Positions 11,714-22,565 of a DNA stretch of 64,000 bases are shown here, piece by piece (within the stretch, counting starts at the first letter, position 1; each line of letters opens with the position of its first letter). The DNA lies in NCBI GenBank assembly GCA_005765155.1, contig VCCP01000005.1:1488001-1552000 (forward strand), given 5' to 3'. A program made the translations under genes and the position numbers. Below the pieces are notes generated by a model, which worked only from the letters and a program-made list of their open reading frames with translations, was not told where the DNA came from and did no database searches. The stretch comes from Zelopaecilomyces penicillatus. Its lineage: Eukaryota > Ascomycota > Sordariomycetes > Hypocreales > Pseudodiploosporaceae.

Positions 11714-13309
11714 TTAATCCCAATACCTGATTTCACCATCAAGACCAGCCGACACCACCTTGCTCGTCTCCTGCGGATGCCACTGCACACACGTAACCGC
11801 CTGCGTACCCGCTTTCAGCTTATGATACATCTTGCATGTCTTCCAATCCCAGAAGCACACGTATCCCGCCTGGTCGCCCGAAACCAAAAACTGCCCGTCG
11901 GGACTGATGTCGAGGTCGATACCCAGCGCGGCGTTGTTGTGCCCACGGTAGCTCTTCTTACGGTTCTGGCGGAACTTGTCGTTGGCGCCAAAGACGAGCA
12001 CTTGGTTGTCGGAGCTCTGGTAGGCGACGTATTTGCCGGACGGGTGGAGTGCCGCGCGGGTCATGGGGTACATGTCCGGCTCGGCGATGTATTTGATCGG
12101 GACGGGGATGTTGTAGTCCCACGCACGGAGGGACTTGTCGTCTGAGGTAGTGATGAAGCGGCGGTTCTGGTCGACGAATGTGATGGTATTGATGGCTGCC
12201 AAGTGGTGGTCGTATTCTTGTACAATTTCCTTGGGGGATCGTGTATCGAACTGAACAATCTTCTTGTCTGACATGCCTGCCAGGAACTCGTGCGAATGTT
12301 CGGGATCGGGGTTGAACTTGATGCAGTGCGGCGTCTTGCCCGTCGTGAATTTGCTAATGCAAACACCCTTCTCTGTATCCCAGAGCTTCATCATCCGATC
12401 ATACGACGCAGATAAAAACTGAGTGCCCGAGTTGTTGAAGCAAATATCCGACACAGCCTTTGAGTGGCCCGAGTACGTCCGCAACAGCTCCCGATCGTGG
12501 TACATGTCGCGAATCTTGATGCTCGTGTCCGCACTCGACGAGAGGAGTAGATGGCCAGACCTGGGGAAGAAACGCAGCGCCGTGACGGCCATTGAATGAT
12601 CCTTCCAGGCATGAATCTGTTTCTTGGGGATGAAATTGGTGGTGCTTCCAACAGCTTTCCGCAGATCGATGTCCAGATCCTGTGGAACGTGCATATACGT
12701 GCGGCCCTGATAGTCGTATTCCGCCGAACCGTTGAAAGTTGACGTCTCCGCACCCAGTTCTTCAACTTCCTTCCGACGCGCAAGCGACTGAGTCGGTGCC
12801 TGAAGAACCGTGCCACTCTCGACAACCTCGTCATCCTCCTCCTCCTCTACAATCTCGTACTCTTCGTCGCTGGCCAGCTCCTCATCCTCGCCGACAATTT
12901 CATAATCAGCCGATTTGTATTTGGCCCAGGGTCCGACGTAGGCATCAGCTCCCTCAGCCACTGTCGCATTGCCCTTTTGCTCTCTGCCTGCCCGTATGCG
13001 TGCCGCCTCGGCCTTCAACTCGATTCCGCTCTGGTGCTCTCGCTCAGGGCCTCCTTTCCTCTCAATCGCCCGATGCTTGCTTCGGAAAGTGTGTTCGCTG
13101 ACAAATGTCTCCTCTGCGTGTCCTGTCAGGATGTTTTTGCGCTTCACGGCTTTCACTTCGTCTTTGAATGGATTTGACGGCCCGAATCGAGCTCGCGATA
13201 GGTCTTCGGCAGTGTATGGTACAATGGCGTGGTCGGGTTCAGCTTGCTGCCGTACCACAAGCGCATCTTGCGGCGCCATATTAGGCGGGTATTCCCCAAA
13301 GTCCGCCAT
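11714..13309 (-). CDS. PRP17: Pre-mRNA splicing factor Prp17/Cdc40 (WD40)
   Basis: A single-exon frame of 531 residues starting at the first ATG (MADFGEYPPNMAPQDALVVR). The N-terminal half carries the conserved Prp17 segment (GPSNPFKDE, KRKNILTGHAEETFV) and an acidic Glu-rich stretch. The C-terminal 300 residues form WD40 repeats (HSMAVTALRFFPRSGHLLLS, GHSKAVSDICFNNSGTQFL, SASYDRMMKLWDTE and more), ending with DGEIRYWD at the stop. Prp17 acts in the second catalytic step of splicing in the nucleus. The length is close to animal Cdc40. The downstream neighbour on the same strand is ERV14, with no functional link. Confidence 0.93.
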   Translation of the reverse strand: MADFGEYPPNMAPQDALVVRQQAEPDHAIVPYTAEDLSRARFGPSNPFKDEVKAVKRKNILTGHAEETFVSEHTFRSKHRAIERKGGPEREHQSGIELKAEAARIRAGREQKGNATVAEGADAYVGPWAKYKSADYEIVGEDEELASDEEYEIVEEEEDDEVVESGTVLQAPTQSLARRKEVEELGAETSTFNGSAEYDYQGRTYMHVPQDLDIDLRKAVGSTTNFIPKKQIHAWKDHSMAVTALRFFPRSGHLLLSSSADTSIKIRDMYHDRELLRTYSGHSKAVSDICFNNSGTQFLSASYDRMMKLWDTEKGVCISKFTTGKTPHCIKFNPDPEHSHEFLAGMSDKKIVQFDTRSPKEIVQEYDHHLAAINTITFVDQNRRFITTSDDKSLRAWDYNIPVPIKYIAEPDMYPMTRAALHPSGKYVAYQSSDNQVLVFGANDKFRQNRKKSYRGHNNAALGIDLDISPDGQFLVSGDQAGYVCFWDWKTCKMYHKLKAGTQAVTCVQWHPQETSKVVSAGLDGEIRYWD

Positions 13310-13964
13310 GTTTAGAGATTGCGACAGCTCTCTCGCTCTGTCTAGACCGGTTGTTGTAAATTCCAGTTTTCAGGGTTCATAACAAAGTCCTGGTTTGAAT
13401 CGCGCCGCGTTCCAACGGCAAATATCGGGTCACGTGATCCTGCCCAGCACCTTTGTAGCTCGAGAATCGGTGCCTCAGTCTGGTGATGATGACTGGTGAC
13501 GGATCAAAGAGCCAACGTGAAAAGTAGAGGGAGCAGTGAGCTTTACAGAAGCCTATGGATGTATATCATTCAAATTTATCATTACTCAGTCAACTCCAAA
13601 CCGACAGCCTTTTTCTCAAGCACATAAAAAGCTTAAAGAGCTGCACTAGTGACATTGCGATATTCTCACAGAGAACATCGACTCTACGTGAAGCCAAACC
13701 CCAAACGCCAGTGTTTTACCAGACGCTGTGCCCGAGGATATGGTCCAAGCCCCCATCTCTTCCCAGTCATACCTAAACTAGTCCACCATTATTCGTCCTA
13801 TTCTGAACATGAGGGCTCTCTCGGACCCACATCCTCCATCAATCCACCCGCCCCTCCATATGCCCTTGAGTTTCCCACCGAAATCCGATATCGTTCCGTC
13901 ATGCCGCAAGTATTGGTATCATATAGGGATTTAGGTGTTGTGTGTGTGTACCGGTTGAGACCGC
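13310..13964. other. Intergenic PRP17 to ERV14
   Basis: Both flanking genes lie on the minus strand, so this holds the PRP17 promoter (right of 13309) and the ERV14 3' untranslated region. Nothing else is recognised. Confidence 0.5.
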
Positions 13965-14665
13965 TTACGAGGCCTCGTCGCGGATGAGGGCAACGATCAT
14001 GCTGTAGAGGTAGAAGAAGAACATGATCAGGTGGAACCCGAGCTTGAAGAAAGACTCCTATCAAGATGTTAGATAAAGCGCACAAGGTTCAAGTATCCAT
14101 GGTACTTGCCTTCTTATGAACGTTGAGTTTTCGGAAGATCTCAGTAGCATCCAACAGGTGGGTGTTGTCCACGATCCTAATGCTAGGTTAGCCAAAATGA
14201 AATGCTCGACTCGTCTAGAGGATACCTACTTCTTAGCATTCCATGCGACAAGGGGCAAGTTAAGAACAAGAGCCATCCAGTATCCGTTAATGAGGAACAA
14301 GAAGGTCAAGAATCCATGAACGGCGGCCTCGGGGATGATGTATGTGTTCAGACGGTTGCAAAGATCGATAGGGTTAATATAATCACTAAAGTCAAGCTTG
14401 TTAGCTATGTGAAAGAAGCAGAGCAGATTAAAGCCCAATATGCGAACATTCCGAATGCGCGCAGGCACAGGCCACCTCGACGAAGGGGCAAGCTCAGCGA
14501 CACAGAGGAAGGGGGGGTAGAAAGTGAGGGGAGGGGGGGGGAGGAGGGGGAAGCTGCATACCATTCCAGGTCGCTGTACATGATGGTGAAGAAAACCTGT
14601 AGGAACAGGTTGACGGCGTTGATCAACACCGACAAAAGGTACAGCCATGCTTCTCCGGACATCAT
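13965..14665 (-). CDS. ERV14: ER-export cargo receptor Erv14 (cornichon)
   Basis: Four exons: 14665-14562, 14385-14230, 14176-14110 and 14057-13965, 139 residues, matching the usual length of about 138. Three hydrophobic segments are visible (WLYLLSVLINAVNLFLQVFF; AAVHGFLTFLFLINGYWMAL; LGFHLIMFFFYLYSMIVALI), as is the conserved cornichon block YSDLECDYINPIDLCNRLN. Erv14 packages membrane cargo into COPII vesicles at the endoplasmic reticulum. The first intron (176 nt) has a purine-rich run. The third intron begins AAG|GCAAGT, a GC-AG intron; frame and protein similarity both need this junction. Confidence 0.93.
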
Positions 14666-16049
14666 GATGGGCGATTTTGGGCGGTGCGAGGGAGAACTCG
14701 GTCGTTGGGAGAAAGAGAGAGGTGTTTTTTTTTCGTCGGGTCTTGGCCTTGTTTGCGGGAGCGACGACTTGGTTGGTTGGGTTGGGTTTAGCTGTCGCAG
14801 AAGCTCTCCTCTGTCACAAGCTTTATTTGCTGCTATAGGCGCACACACACACAAGAGAGAGAGAGCAAGAAGGGGAGCTGGCGCGTGCGCAGATGGAGGG
14901 GGGAAAACCGAAGTGGCTTTTTATTTTTGGTTTGGGAGGAAGAATAAAAAAAACCGATGACGCAGGCACAGACAGGCACAGGACGGAGATGCGAGGTGGC
15001 CTCAGAACAGTTTTGGGGGTGGTCGTTTGGGGAGGAGAATGGGGAAGATGATGGAATTTAGCTGCAGATATGCCCAGGTGAGAGAGGAAGCAAAGGCCGG
15101 TGGTTGGTGGCGGATGGTTTGGTGGGCGAGAGGTTGTGTGGTGGCGGGCATCGACTAGTGGCGATGATGGAGCAAAAAGCTCTTGTGCCCACCAGCCCCA
15201 GCCCAGACCACAGGGCCTTTCAGCCAGTGGTCCCGTGCGTAGGTGAGTGAGTGAGTGGGTGGGTGCTAGCTACTAGTATTGGTGTTGGTGATAGCCAGGT
15301 GCTGTTATCAAGTGCGTCCTTGGCGATCATAGTGCTCGGTGCTCTAATAGTAATTTACAAGCTGTGATATGCTCTGTGCCCAGCAGGGCTGCAGTGAGCT
15401 AAACCGCCTATAATAGCGCATTTGAGCATTGTCCATTTGATAGCAAAGCACGTAAACCTTGGCCGCACACAGCCGCTCATGTCTGTCCTCTGCTGCTGAC
15501 ACATGTGAATCTACCTATAAACTAGAACCTACTAGATATCTTGAAGGATTAGATGAGATGGAACAAATTGCTAAGGTCGTAGTCTAACAACGCGCATTCA
15601 TAAAGAATGGTCGCAAATGGCAATTACTAGGTCTCAAGTACAGATACAGACATTGTAACTGAAAACAGTTTATACTTGATTAAGGTTAAAGCCATACGGC
15701 TTGCTGACAGGCCCTCTACAGCAAAGGGTCCAATCAAAAGCTTCCAACTTTCATACAAATATATTTTTACTCTGGGTTCAAAGGTTCAAGGCACTGGTGG
15801 GTGCATGTTGGGCCGACAAGATGTCTTTCCCAAAATAGGACATCAGATTTCTCAGATCCATGAAGCTTGGGCCACCGCTAAAAGTGCACTATCCTTCCAT
15901 TATTACAGAGTATGTACAAGCAAAACAGGTAGCATCCACAGGACGACATCCTAGCCACTTCATCACGTATTGAACAGTGGTATGTTTAAAATTGTTTTCA
16001 TACTCTCAAGTTGATTTTATTAAGTATATGTTTGTTTGGTCCAGTTCAC
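14666..16049. other. Intergenic ERV14 promoter and MAP1 3' side
   Basis: About 1.4 kb without a gene. Simple sequences occur: CA/GA dinucleotides near 14839-14868, G-rich stretches, and gtga/gtgg repeats near 15241-15266. It holds the ERV14 promoter and the MAP1 3' flank. Confidence 0.5.
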
Positions 16050-17571
16050 TTATGACGCCGTCTCGCTACCATTGGCCGCTGCTGTACCAGGGATAGAAAT
16101 GGCGCCTCCGGGAGAGTCGGCGTTTCGGGCAGTCAGGATCTCAACGCCGTCTTCGGTAACGAGAAGAGTGTGCTCTGTTGAATCCATTAGTATACATGTA
16201 CGACGCTCGTGATTCAGTCAAGAATCCGGAAAACTTTGATTTACCAAACTGAGCAGTCATTTTCCCGTCAATCGTGGTACTTGTCCAGTTGTCCGGCCAT
16301 GTGATATCTCTATACTTGCCCAGAGCAATCATGGGCTCAATGGTAAAAGTCATGCCCGGTTTGCACTCGCCGACGGTCTTGTTCTTGGCGTAGTGGGGGA
16401 CGTTGGGAGGACAATGGAAATCCTTGTTGATGCCGTGACCGCAGTATGTTCGGATGACACTGCAGTTCTTCTTCTTGGCGTGCTTCTCAATAATGTTACC
16501 AAACTCGCGGACAAGAACACCGGGCTTGACAGCCTTGATGGCTTCATCCAGGCACTCGCGGGCGGCCTCGACGACTCGCACGGTGTCGGGGTCGGCCTTG
16601 GCCTTGTCGCCGATATAGTAGGTTTCGTTGAGGTCGGCGTGGTAACCCTCGTGGAACAAGCTGATGTCAATGTTAAGAATGTCGCCGTCGACAAGAACTC
16701 GCTTATCGGGGATTCCGTGGCAGATGACTTCATTGACGGATGTACAACAAGACTTGGGGAAGTGGTTATAGTTCAAGGGGGAAGGATATGACTTTACACC
16801 AGCTTGTCAGCCTCTCGTCTTCTTCGTCCCCTTCTTATCAATGCAGCCCCAGACATACCTTGCGCTCGATACAGGCCTTGTGGACAATATCGTCGATATC
16901 GTCAGTCGTGACGCCGGGTTTGGCCGCCGCTGCCGCAATATCGAGGACCTCTCGTGCCAGACGGCAGACCTTTCGCATCGTAGCAATTCCCTTGGCATCG
17001 AGTATCTCAATCTTGTTGCGGTTCGCCAACGTGCGGTTGTACTTGGGGTTGCCATCTTCCCACCAGACCGGGTGCGGGATCGACTTGGGAACGGGGCGGT
17101 AATCGGAGAGCGGGTAGACGGGTCGGAGCTGTCCAGAGAACGGGAAGCTGGGGAACGGGTTGTAGAGACCGGTAGCTGGATCTGGTGAGATTGCTTTCGG
17201 AGGAATCAGGCTGTGGAGGATATTACTGCTCTGCGACTTGTGCATGCTCTTGTGGGCGCTCTACACAGGCGGGGTCAGGATTTCTCTCGTTCTCTTTTTA
17301 TTTTTTGGTCTGTCTCTGACTCTCCGCCCCCTCTCACCTCTCGTCTCCAGAGAGGAACGGGGAGCTTTTGTTTTTGGCTTTGCTTGCATATAGATGAAAA
17401 TAAGGGTTGGCCTCATACCCAGCTCCTCTTGAAGCAGTCCTGCGAGCAGAAGAAGCTATCCTTGAGTCCTAGCTTGAGGCAGGTGGGACATTGCAGGGCG
17501 CTGGCTTCATTCTCGCAGTCCACGCCGAGGCACGCCTTCTTGGCGGGCGGTTCCGAAGTTGTGTCTGTCAT
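16050..17571 (-). CDS. MAP1: Methionine aminopeptidase, type 1
   Basis: Exons 17571-17419, 17260-16859, 16791-16245 and 16174-16050 give 408 residues. Exon 1 encodes the N-terminal zinc-finger pair typical of cytosolic eukaryotic MetAP1 (CLGVDCENEASALQCPTC and CSQDCFKRSW), used for ribosome association. The catalytic domain shows HGIPD, the metal ligands in DGDILNIDISLF and HADLN, the histidine region GHGINKDFHCPPN, FTIEPMI, and the last glutamate in QFEHTLLV, split by the final intron. It removes initiator methionine from nascent proteins. It is divergent from the KMO gene across 1.1 kb. Confidence 0.94.
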
Positions 17572-18661
17572 GGTTTCTATGTGTGTGTGTGAAATTTTGC
17601 CGATGATCGAAAAAAAGGAATATTAGAGTAAGTAGAGATGGAAGGATTGAAACTGTATTCCGGGGTTGCCACAACGGCCAAGTGCAAGCCAGACGGGTAT
17701 TTATTATCGCAATGCCGTTTGTTAGGGCTGGCGGCAAGAAAATTGGAGGGGAAAGAATTTGAATGCCGTCAATAAGCTGTGCAGTAACATGCACCACTGT
17801 GCAGTACGTGGTGGATTAGGTACAGTGGGGTGTCCGGGACTGGCTACAGGGCGTAAGTGTAGCCTGCAGGGCGTGGCAACGAATGGACCTCTGGTGGGGA
17901 TACAAGTGACACACTACGCTATAGCTGGTGCCATTTTTATGGATGTCTTGGGTCCTCCAATTTGGTGTCTTTTTCTAGTAACTATTGCCGTTGATGTACT
18001 GCAATCATTTACCTGACACTCTGTCCATAGGTAATAGGTAATCAGGCACATGTCAAAAACTATTTCGTCAGAGTTCAATCATCCACATCTACCACTACAA
18101 ACATCTTACAAAACCCCTTATTCAAGTCCTATTATTACCAGCAAAAAACCCATGTTTTTATCTTTCCCCTTCTCATGTAATCCAAGCTGAATGACTGAGT
18201 GGGGTTCAGTAGCAGCGCGCTTCTGCGGCCAAACGAATATAGTCTGGTGGCTTAGCTTAATAAACGCCGAAAGCACGTCAGTCAACCAAGCAACAAGGCA
18301 TGCCTGCTAGATAGGATAGATAGTATGCTTTTCCCAAAAAAAAATTGGAACAGACACTGTCACACGCAAAATAATAGCGGTTGCTTCTCATCTATAATGG
18401 CTATTTGTAACTCCTATCCCAGTGCTACTAGCAGAAAACGGGCGCATACGGGCCCCTTTGGCCGAGGTCTTTTTTCTCCCATTGTCCGACCCAGTCATTT
18501 ACAATAAGCTTCGGATCTCAGAATCTGTCTTCCTCTTCTTCACCTTTCATCTTTTTAAATTTTAAATTTTAACCTTTTTCCTTCTCTTCTGCCTCGCTTC
18601 GCCCCTACTTCCATGAGAATCTCTCAAATCAATAACGAGCTGTTCGTCTGGCTGTAAGAAA
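17572..18661. promoter_or_regulatory. Divergent region between MAP1 and KMO
   Basis: A 1.1 kb gene-free region between two divergent starts, so it must contain both promoters. A pyrimidine-rich stretch at about 18535-18610 directly precedes the KMO start. No specific operator could be identified. Confidence 0.45.
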
Positions 18662-20599
18662 ATGGCGGCGCAGACAAAAATTGTCATTGTTGGCGCCGGT
18701 CCGGTCGGATCGCTCGCTGCACTCTATGCGGCAAAGAGAGGCTACCAAGTAGAAGTCTACGAACTGCGCCCAGGTGAGTGGGGACACTTGAAGTTATCGC
18801 CATTTTAGAGAGCCATTTTGGTCCCAGACTCCTAGCAATAAATCAGGCCAGTCCAGGTTGAAGTTTGTTTGTTTTCTCTATAAGAGAAGATGCTATTGAT
18901 ACTTGACGGCTGAGGACCATTGTGATGAAAATGTGTATCCTTTACATTCACATGCTACACCACACAAACACACGCACACACAAGTTATGACCCAATAGGA
19001 CTAATATTCATTCTTGCTAATTTTACTCTAGACCTTCGCGATCCTAGCATCGTTCCGCTCAATTTCACAAAGTCCATCAACTTGGCCGTATCTGAGCGAG
19101 GCATCAATGCTATGCGCCATGCCGATGAGCCAAGTCTTTTGCAAAATGTCATGGCCGCCACTGTCCCCATGCGAGGGCGCATGATTCACGGCCGCTCTAT
19201 CAACGGTGACCTGTATGAACAGGCCCAAGACTACGATGTAAAGGGACGGGTATGGAAACCTACTAATCACTTCATCCTTCTGACTAAACACTTATACACC
19301 ATCAAACCGTTCCTTGCTAATTCAAGTTTGTCAGGCAATTCATGCCATTGACAGAGCTGGGCTCAACTCGCGGCTGCTCGACATCTTAGAGTCTATGCCA
19401 AACGTCGAGTTATTTTTCAACCACAAACTCACCGGAGCCGATTTCCAGACTTGCAAGGCCTGGTTCGAGGCGCGTGACAATGGATTTGTCGCCAATGGCC
19501 GCCCCAGGGAAATTGAGATATCCTTTGATCTCATGATTGGTGCTGATGGCGCCCACTCCGCCGTGCGCTACCACATGATGAAGTTTACCCGAATGGATTA
19601 CCAGCAGGAGTATATTGATACCCTGTGGTGCGAGTTTTACTTGCCTCCGCGGCAACCTGAAGAAAAGGCAGAGTCGCAGTTCCGGATATCGCCCAACCAC
19701 CTGCACATTTGGCCGGGCAAGGACTTTATGTTCATCGCTATCCCAAGTGAGGTAAGTTATTAATTCTCTGAAAATTGAGCGAATGTGAAAAAACTTACCA
19801 TAGTTCGTTCTATTTTTAATAGGATGGTTCTTTTACCTGTACGCTATTCCTCCCTAGTAGGCAGTTTACCGACCTGGAAAACAACACATCCAATCTCCCT
19901 GCTTTCTTCGACCAGCACTTCCCTGGCGTCACAGCTCTCATTCCAGCTGAGAGTCTCATCTCCTCCTTCAATGCGAACCCTCACCTCCCATTAATCAGCC
20001 TAAGATGCAAACCGTATCATCACGGGTCGTCAGGAGTCATCATTGGTGATGCTGCCCACGCAATGGTTCCGTTCTACGGCCAGGGCATGAACGCAGGAAT
20101 GGAGGATGTCCGCATATTATTCTCCATTCTGGACAAGCACGCCCATTTGGACGAAAGCAACAACCCGGACGACGACCCAGCCAGTTTAGGAGAAGCTGCC
20201 TCTTTCCATCGGCATCTCGCACTAGCCGAGTACTCGGCCGTCCGCGCCCCAGATACCCATGCCATCAACGAACTGGCCTTACAAAACTATGTCGAAATGA
20301 GGTCGTCCGTCTTGTCCAAGCGATACCGACTTCGCAAGTTCCTCGAGGAGTTTATGAGTGTCCATTTTCCCTCCTTCGGCTGGCAGACCAAATATGCGAG
20401 AATCAGCTTCAGCAACGAAGGATACCTGGATGTCGTGCGGAAAAGTGATCACCAGGGCAAGGTGCTAGTGCAAACCTTTCTCGCACTTCTGGGTAGTCCC
20501 ATAGCTGTTTCTGGAGTCGTCTGGGCGTATCGATCCCGTCGGACCATCTTTTCTTTGGTTTCTGGAGTATTTGGGCTACGGAGTTTCTTTTCTCGTTGA
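18662..20599 (+). CDS. BNA4: Kynurenine 3-monooxygenase
   Basis: Exons 18662-18773, 19032-19249, 19335-19751 and 19823-20599 give 507 residues. The FAD-binding Rossmann motif is at the N-terminus (IVIVGAGPVGSLAALYAAKR), followed by INLAVSERG, the DG motif (LMIGADGAHSAVRY) and the second FAD motif (VIIGDAAHAMVPFYGQGMNA). The C-terminal 50 residues include a hydrophobic segment (VQTFLALLGSPIAVSGVVWA) that fits the mitochondrial outer-membrane anchor of this enzyme. It hydroxylates kynurenine with NADPH and oxygen in tryptophan breakdown towards NAD. Intron 1 is 258 nt, longer than most here. Confidence 0.94.
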
Positions 20600-21594
20600 A
20601 CGGCGCAAAAAAAAAAAAAGACAAAAGGAAAAAGTGATTGATGCATTGGCTTTCTATTTGTGACACATCATTGGAAGGTTGCGATTCATTTTCAAAACCA
20701 GTGCCCTGAGGCACGGTAAACACCTCTCCATCATCGGTTGCTGTCTCGGATGAGGCGGTATATAGACCATATTTGCAAGGTATTTGCAAATTTAATATCT
20801 CGAGTTATTCAATTTGTCCACGATTGAATGGGGCACGACAAACGGATAACAAGCATATCATTGCATGCTAGACTACAGAACCTAGAATACAGCAGCAAGA
20901 AGAAGGCACCTCTTGTCGAGCAAATGAGTAGCCGTAGCCCCATACATCTGCATACATGTCACAAAACACAGGCATGTATAAAATTAAGTGATTTTGTTTG
21001 TATTGCATTCAACATGTAATCGTAAGAATAAATGATGAGATGAGTACTTCTTAAGCCAGTCTTCATTACAGAGTGAGGCGCACCCATGTGGCGCAACAGT
21101 CACCCCTGTCTGTGGCTTAGTCACCCAAAAAATCGGGCGAAGCTGGCGATTGAGCATCCCAAAGGAACAACCGCATCGCGACGACAATTCAACGAACCGC
21201 CTCCCCCTTTCCGACCTTTAACGATTGCAGCTCCTACGCCAAGCAGACCAAAACCCACATCCCACAGGGACATACTCCTTTAAGAGATATTCGAAGACCA
21301 TTGGCCATAGGCAGTGGTAGCTCGCCGGAAGGTACGTTTACTTAAGGAGACACCAAGAGTAGCATTTTTTGTTTGATTCTCGGAATATCTTCTAACTTTC
21401 GAAAATCTAGTAGCTCGCAAAGCGCTTTCCGCCTCAAGATTCTCGAAAGGGAGCACACTGGAACTCAATTTCGGCCAATTGATACGACACACACAGAGTC
21501 ACAACCCAGCAGGACCCTCTCTATAACCTCCAAAAGTCCAATCATCAAGCCCAAATACATACCCAAAAAAAAAACATAAAAAAGCCCGCCCACC
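20600..21594. other. Intergenic KMO to uS8m
   Basis: KMO 3' flank and promoter of the uS8m gene. An A-run follows the KMO stop (about 20608-20620). No gene is supported. Confidence 0.5.
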
Positions 21595-22095
21595 ATGCCA
21601 TCCATACTCAACATCGCACACATGTGCTCCCACCTCCAAAACGCCTCCAAAGCCCGTCTGGGCCTCACCTCCGTCACAAACAACAAATTCAACCTCAACC
21701 TCGCCCTCGCCCTCCACCGCTCCGGCTTCTTCTCCTCCGTATACCGTGCGGGCCCGCACCCCCCGACCCTCGAACAAATGGCCACCGAAGTCCCCGAGAC
21801 GGTCACCTCTGCAAACGTCGCCAAGATGCGGCTGTGGCTGGGGCTTAAATACTGGGATGGGAAACCTGTTCTCTCCAAGGCTCATGTAATTAGTAAACCG
21901 TCACGGCTTATGATGGTTAAGGCGGAGGAGCTGGGTCGGCTGACGCGCGGGTTTCCTACAAAGATTCGGGGCGGCGTCGTTCCGGGTCTGAATTTGGGAG
22001 AGTGCATGTTTGTGTCTACGTCACGGGGGGTTCTGGAGGTGAGGGAAGCTCTGGCCAAGAAAGTGGGTGGGTTGCTTCTTTGTCGAGTATCATAA
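21595..22095 (+). CDS. MRPS8: Mitochondrial small-subunit ribosomal protein uS8m
   Basis: A single-exon frame of 166 residues. It begins MPSILNIAHMCSHLQNASKA and contains the uS8 block VISKPSRLMMVKAEELGRL and the C-terminal GECMFVSTSRGVLEVREA, the usual RNA-binding end of uS8 proteins. Length and organisation fit fungal mitochondrial uS8 (yeast Mrps8). It would bind the small mitoribosomal rRNA. The first half has a strong C bias at third codon positions. Confidence 0.9.
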   Translation: MPSILNIAHMCSHLQNASKARLGLTSVTNNKFNLNLALALHRSGFFSSVYRAGPHPPTLEQMATEVPETVTSANVAKMRLWLGLKYWDGKPVLSKAHVISKPSRLMMVKAEELGRLTRGFPTKIRGGVVPGLNLGECMFVSTSRGVLEVREALAKKVGGLLLCRVS

Positions 22096-22565
22096 TGTCG
22101 AATGGGGAGGCGTGGATGGGAGCTGGGCATGGATGTGGGTTTCACGGTGTTAAAATATCATGTCAGAATACGCAACTCGGGGCTTTTACTGTATGACTAG
22201 GAAGATTTGTTTAGCCTCGTTCGTCGCATATCACAAGACGGTACAGCGCGTGATGAAAGTTCACTTGGAAAAGAATTCAATAAAATCTTCGTACAGAAAC
22301 TAACAAACAATGTACTGTGAAAAAGGCTAAAATACAAAATGGGTCGCTCTAAACATATGTCTAAGGTATCTTGATTCTTGTTCCTTTCCTCCTTTTGCTA
22401 AATCGCCGAACGGGCTTTTGGGTGTCCCATGGTCAATCTCGATGTTATCCCCGTCAACGAGAAACCACACTCCGTCATAGCTTGCGGCGGCTTCTATGTC
22501 ACTCACAAAGACAAATCTCCCCCACACATCCACTGTCATGGTTTGAATCCAATAGCTAACAGGGG
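22096..22565. other. Convergent intergenic region
   Basis: 3' flanks of uS8m and of the large disordered protein gene. No gene or structure is recognised. Confidence 0.5.
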
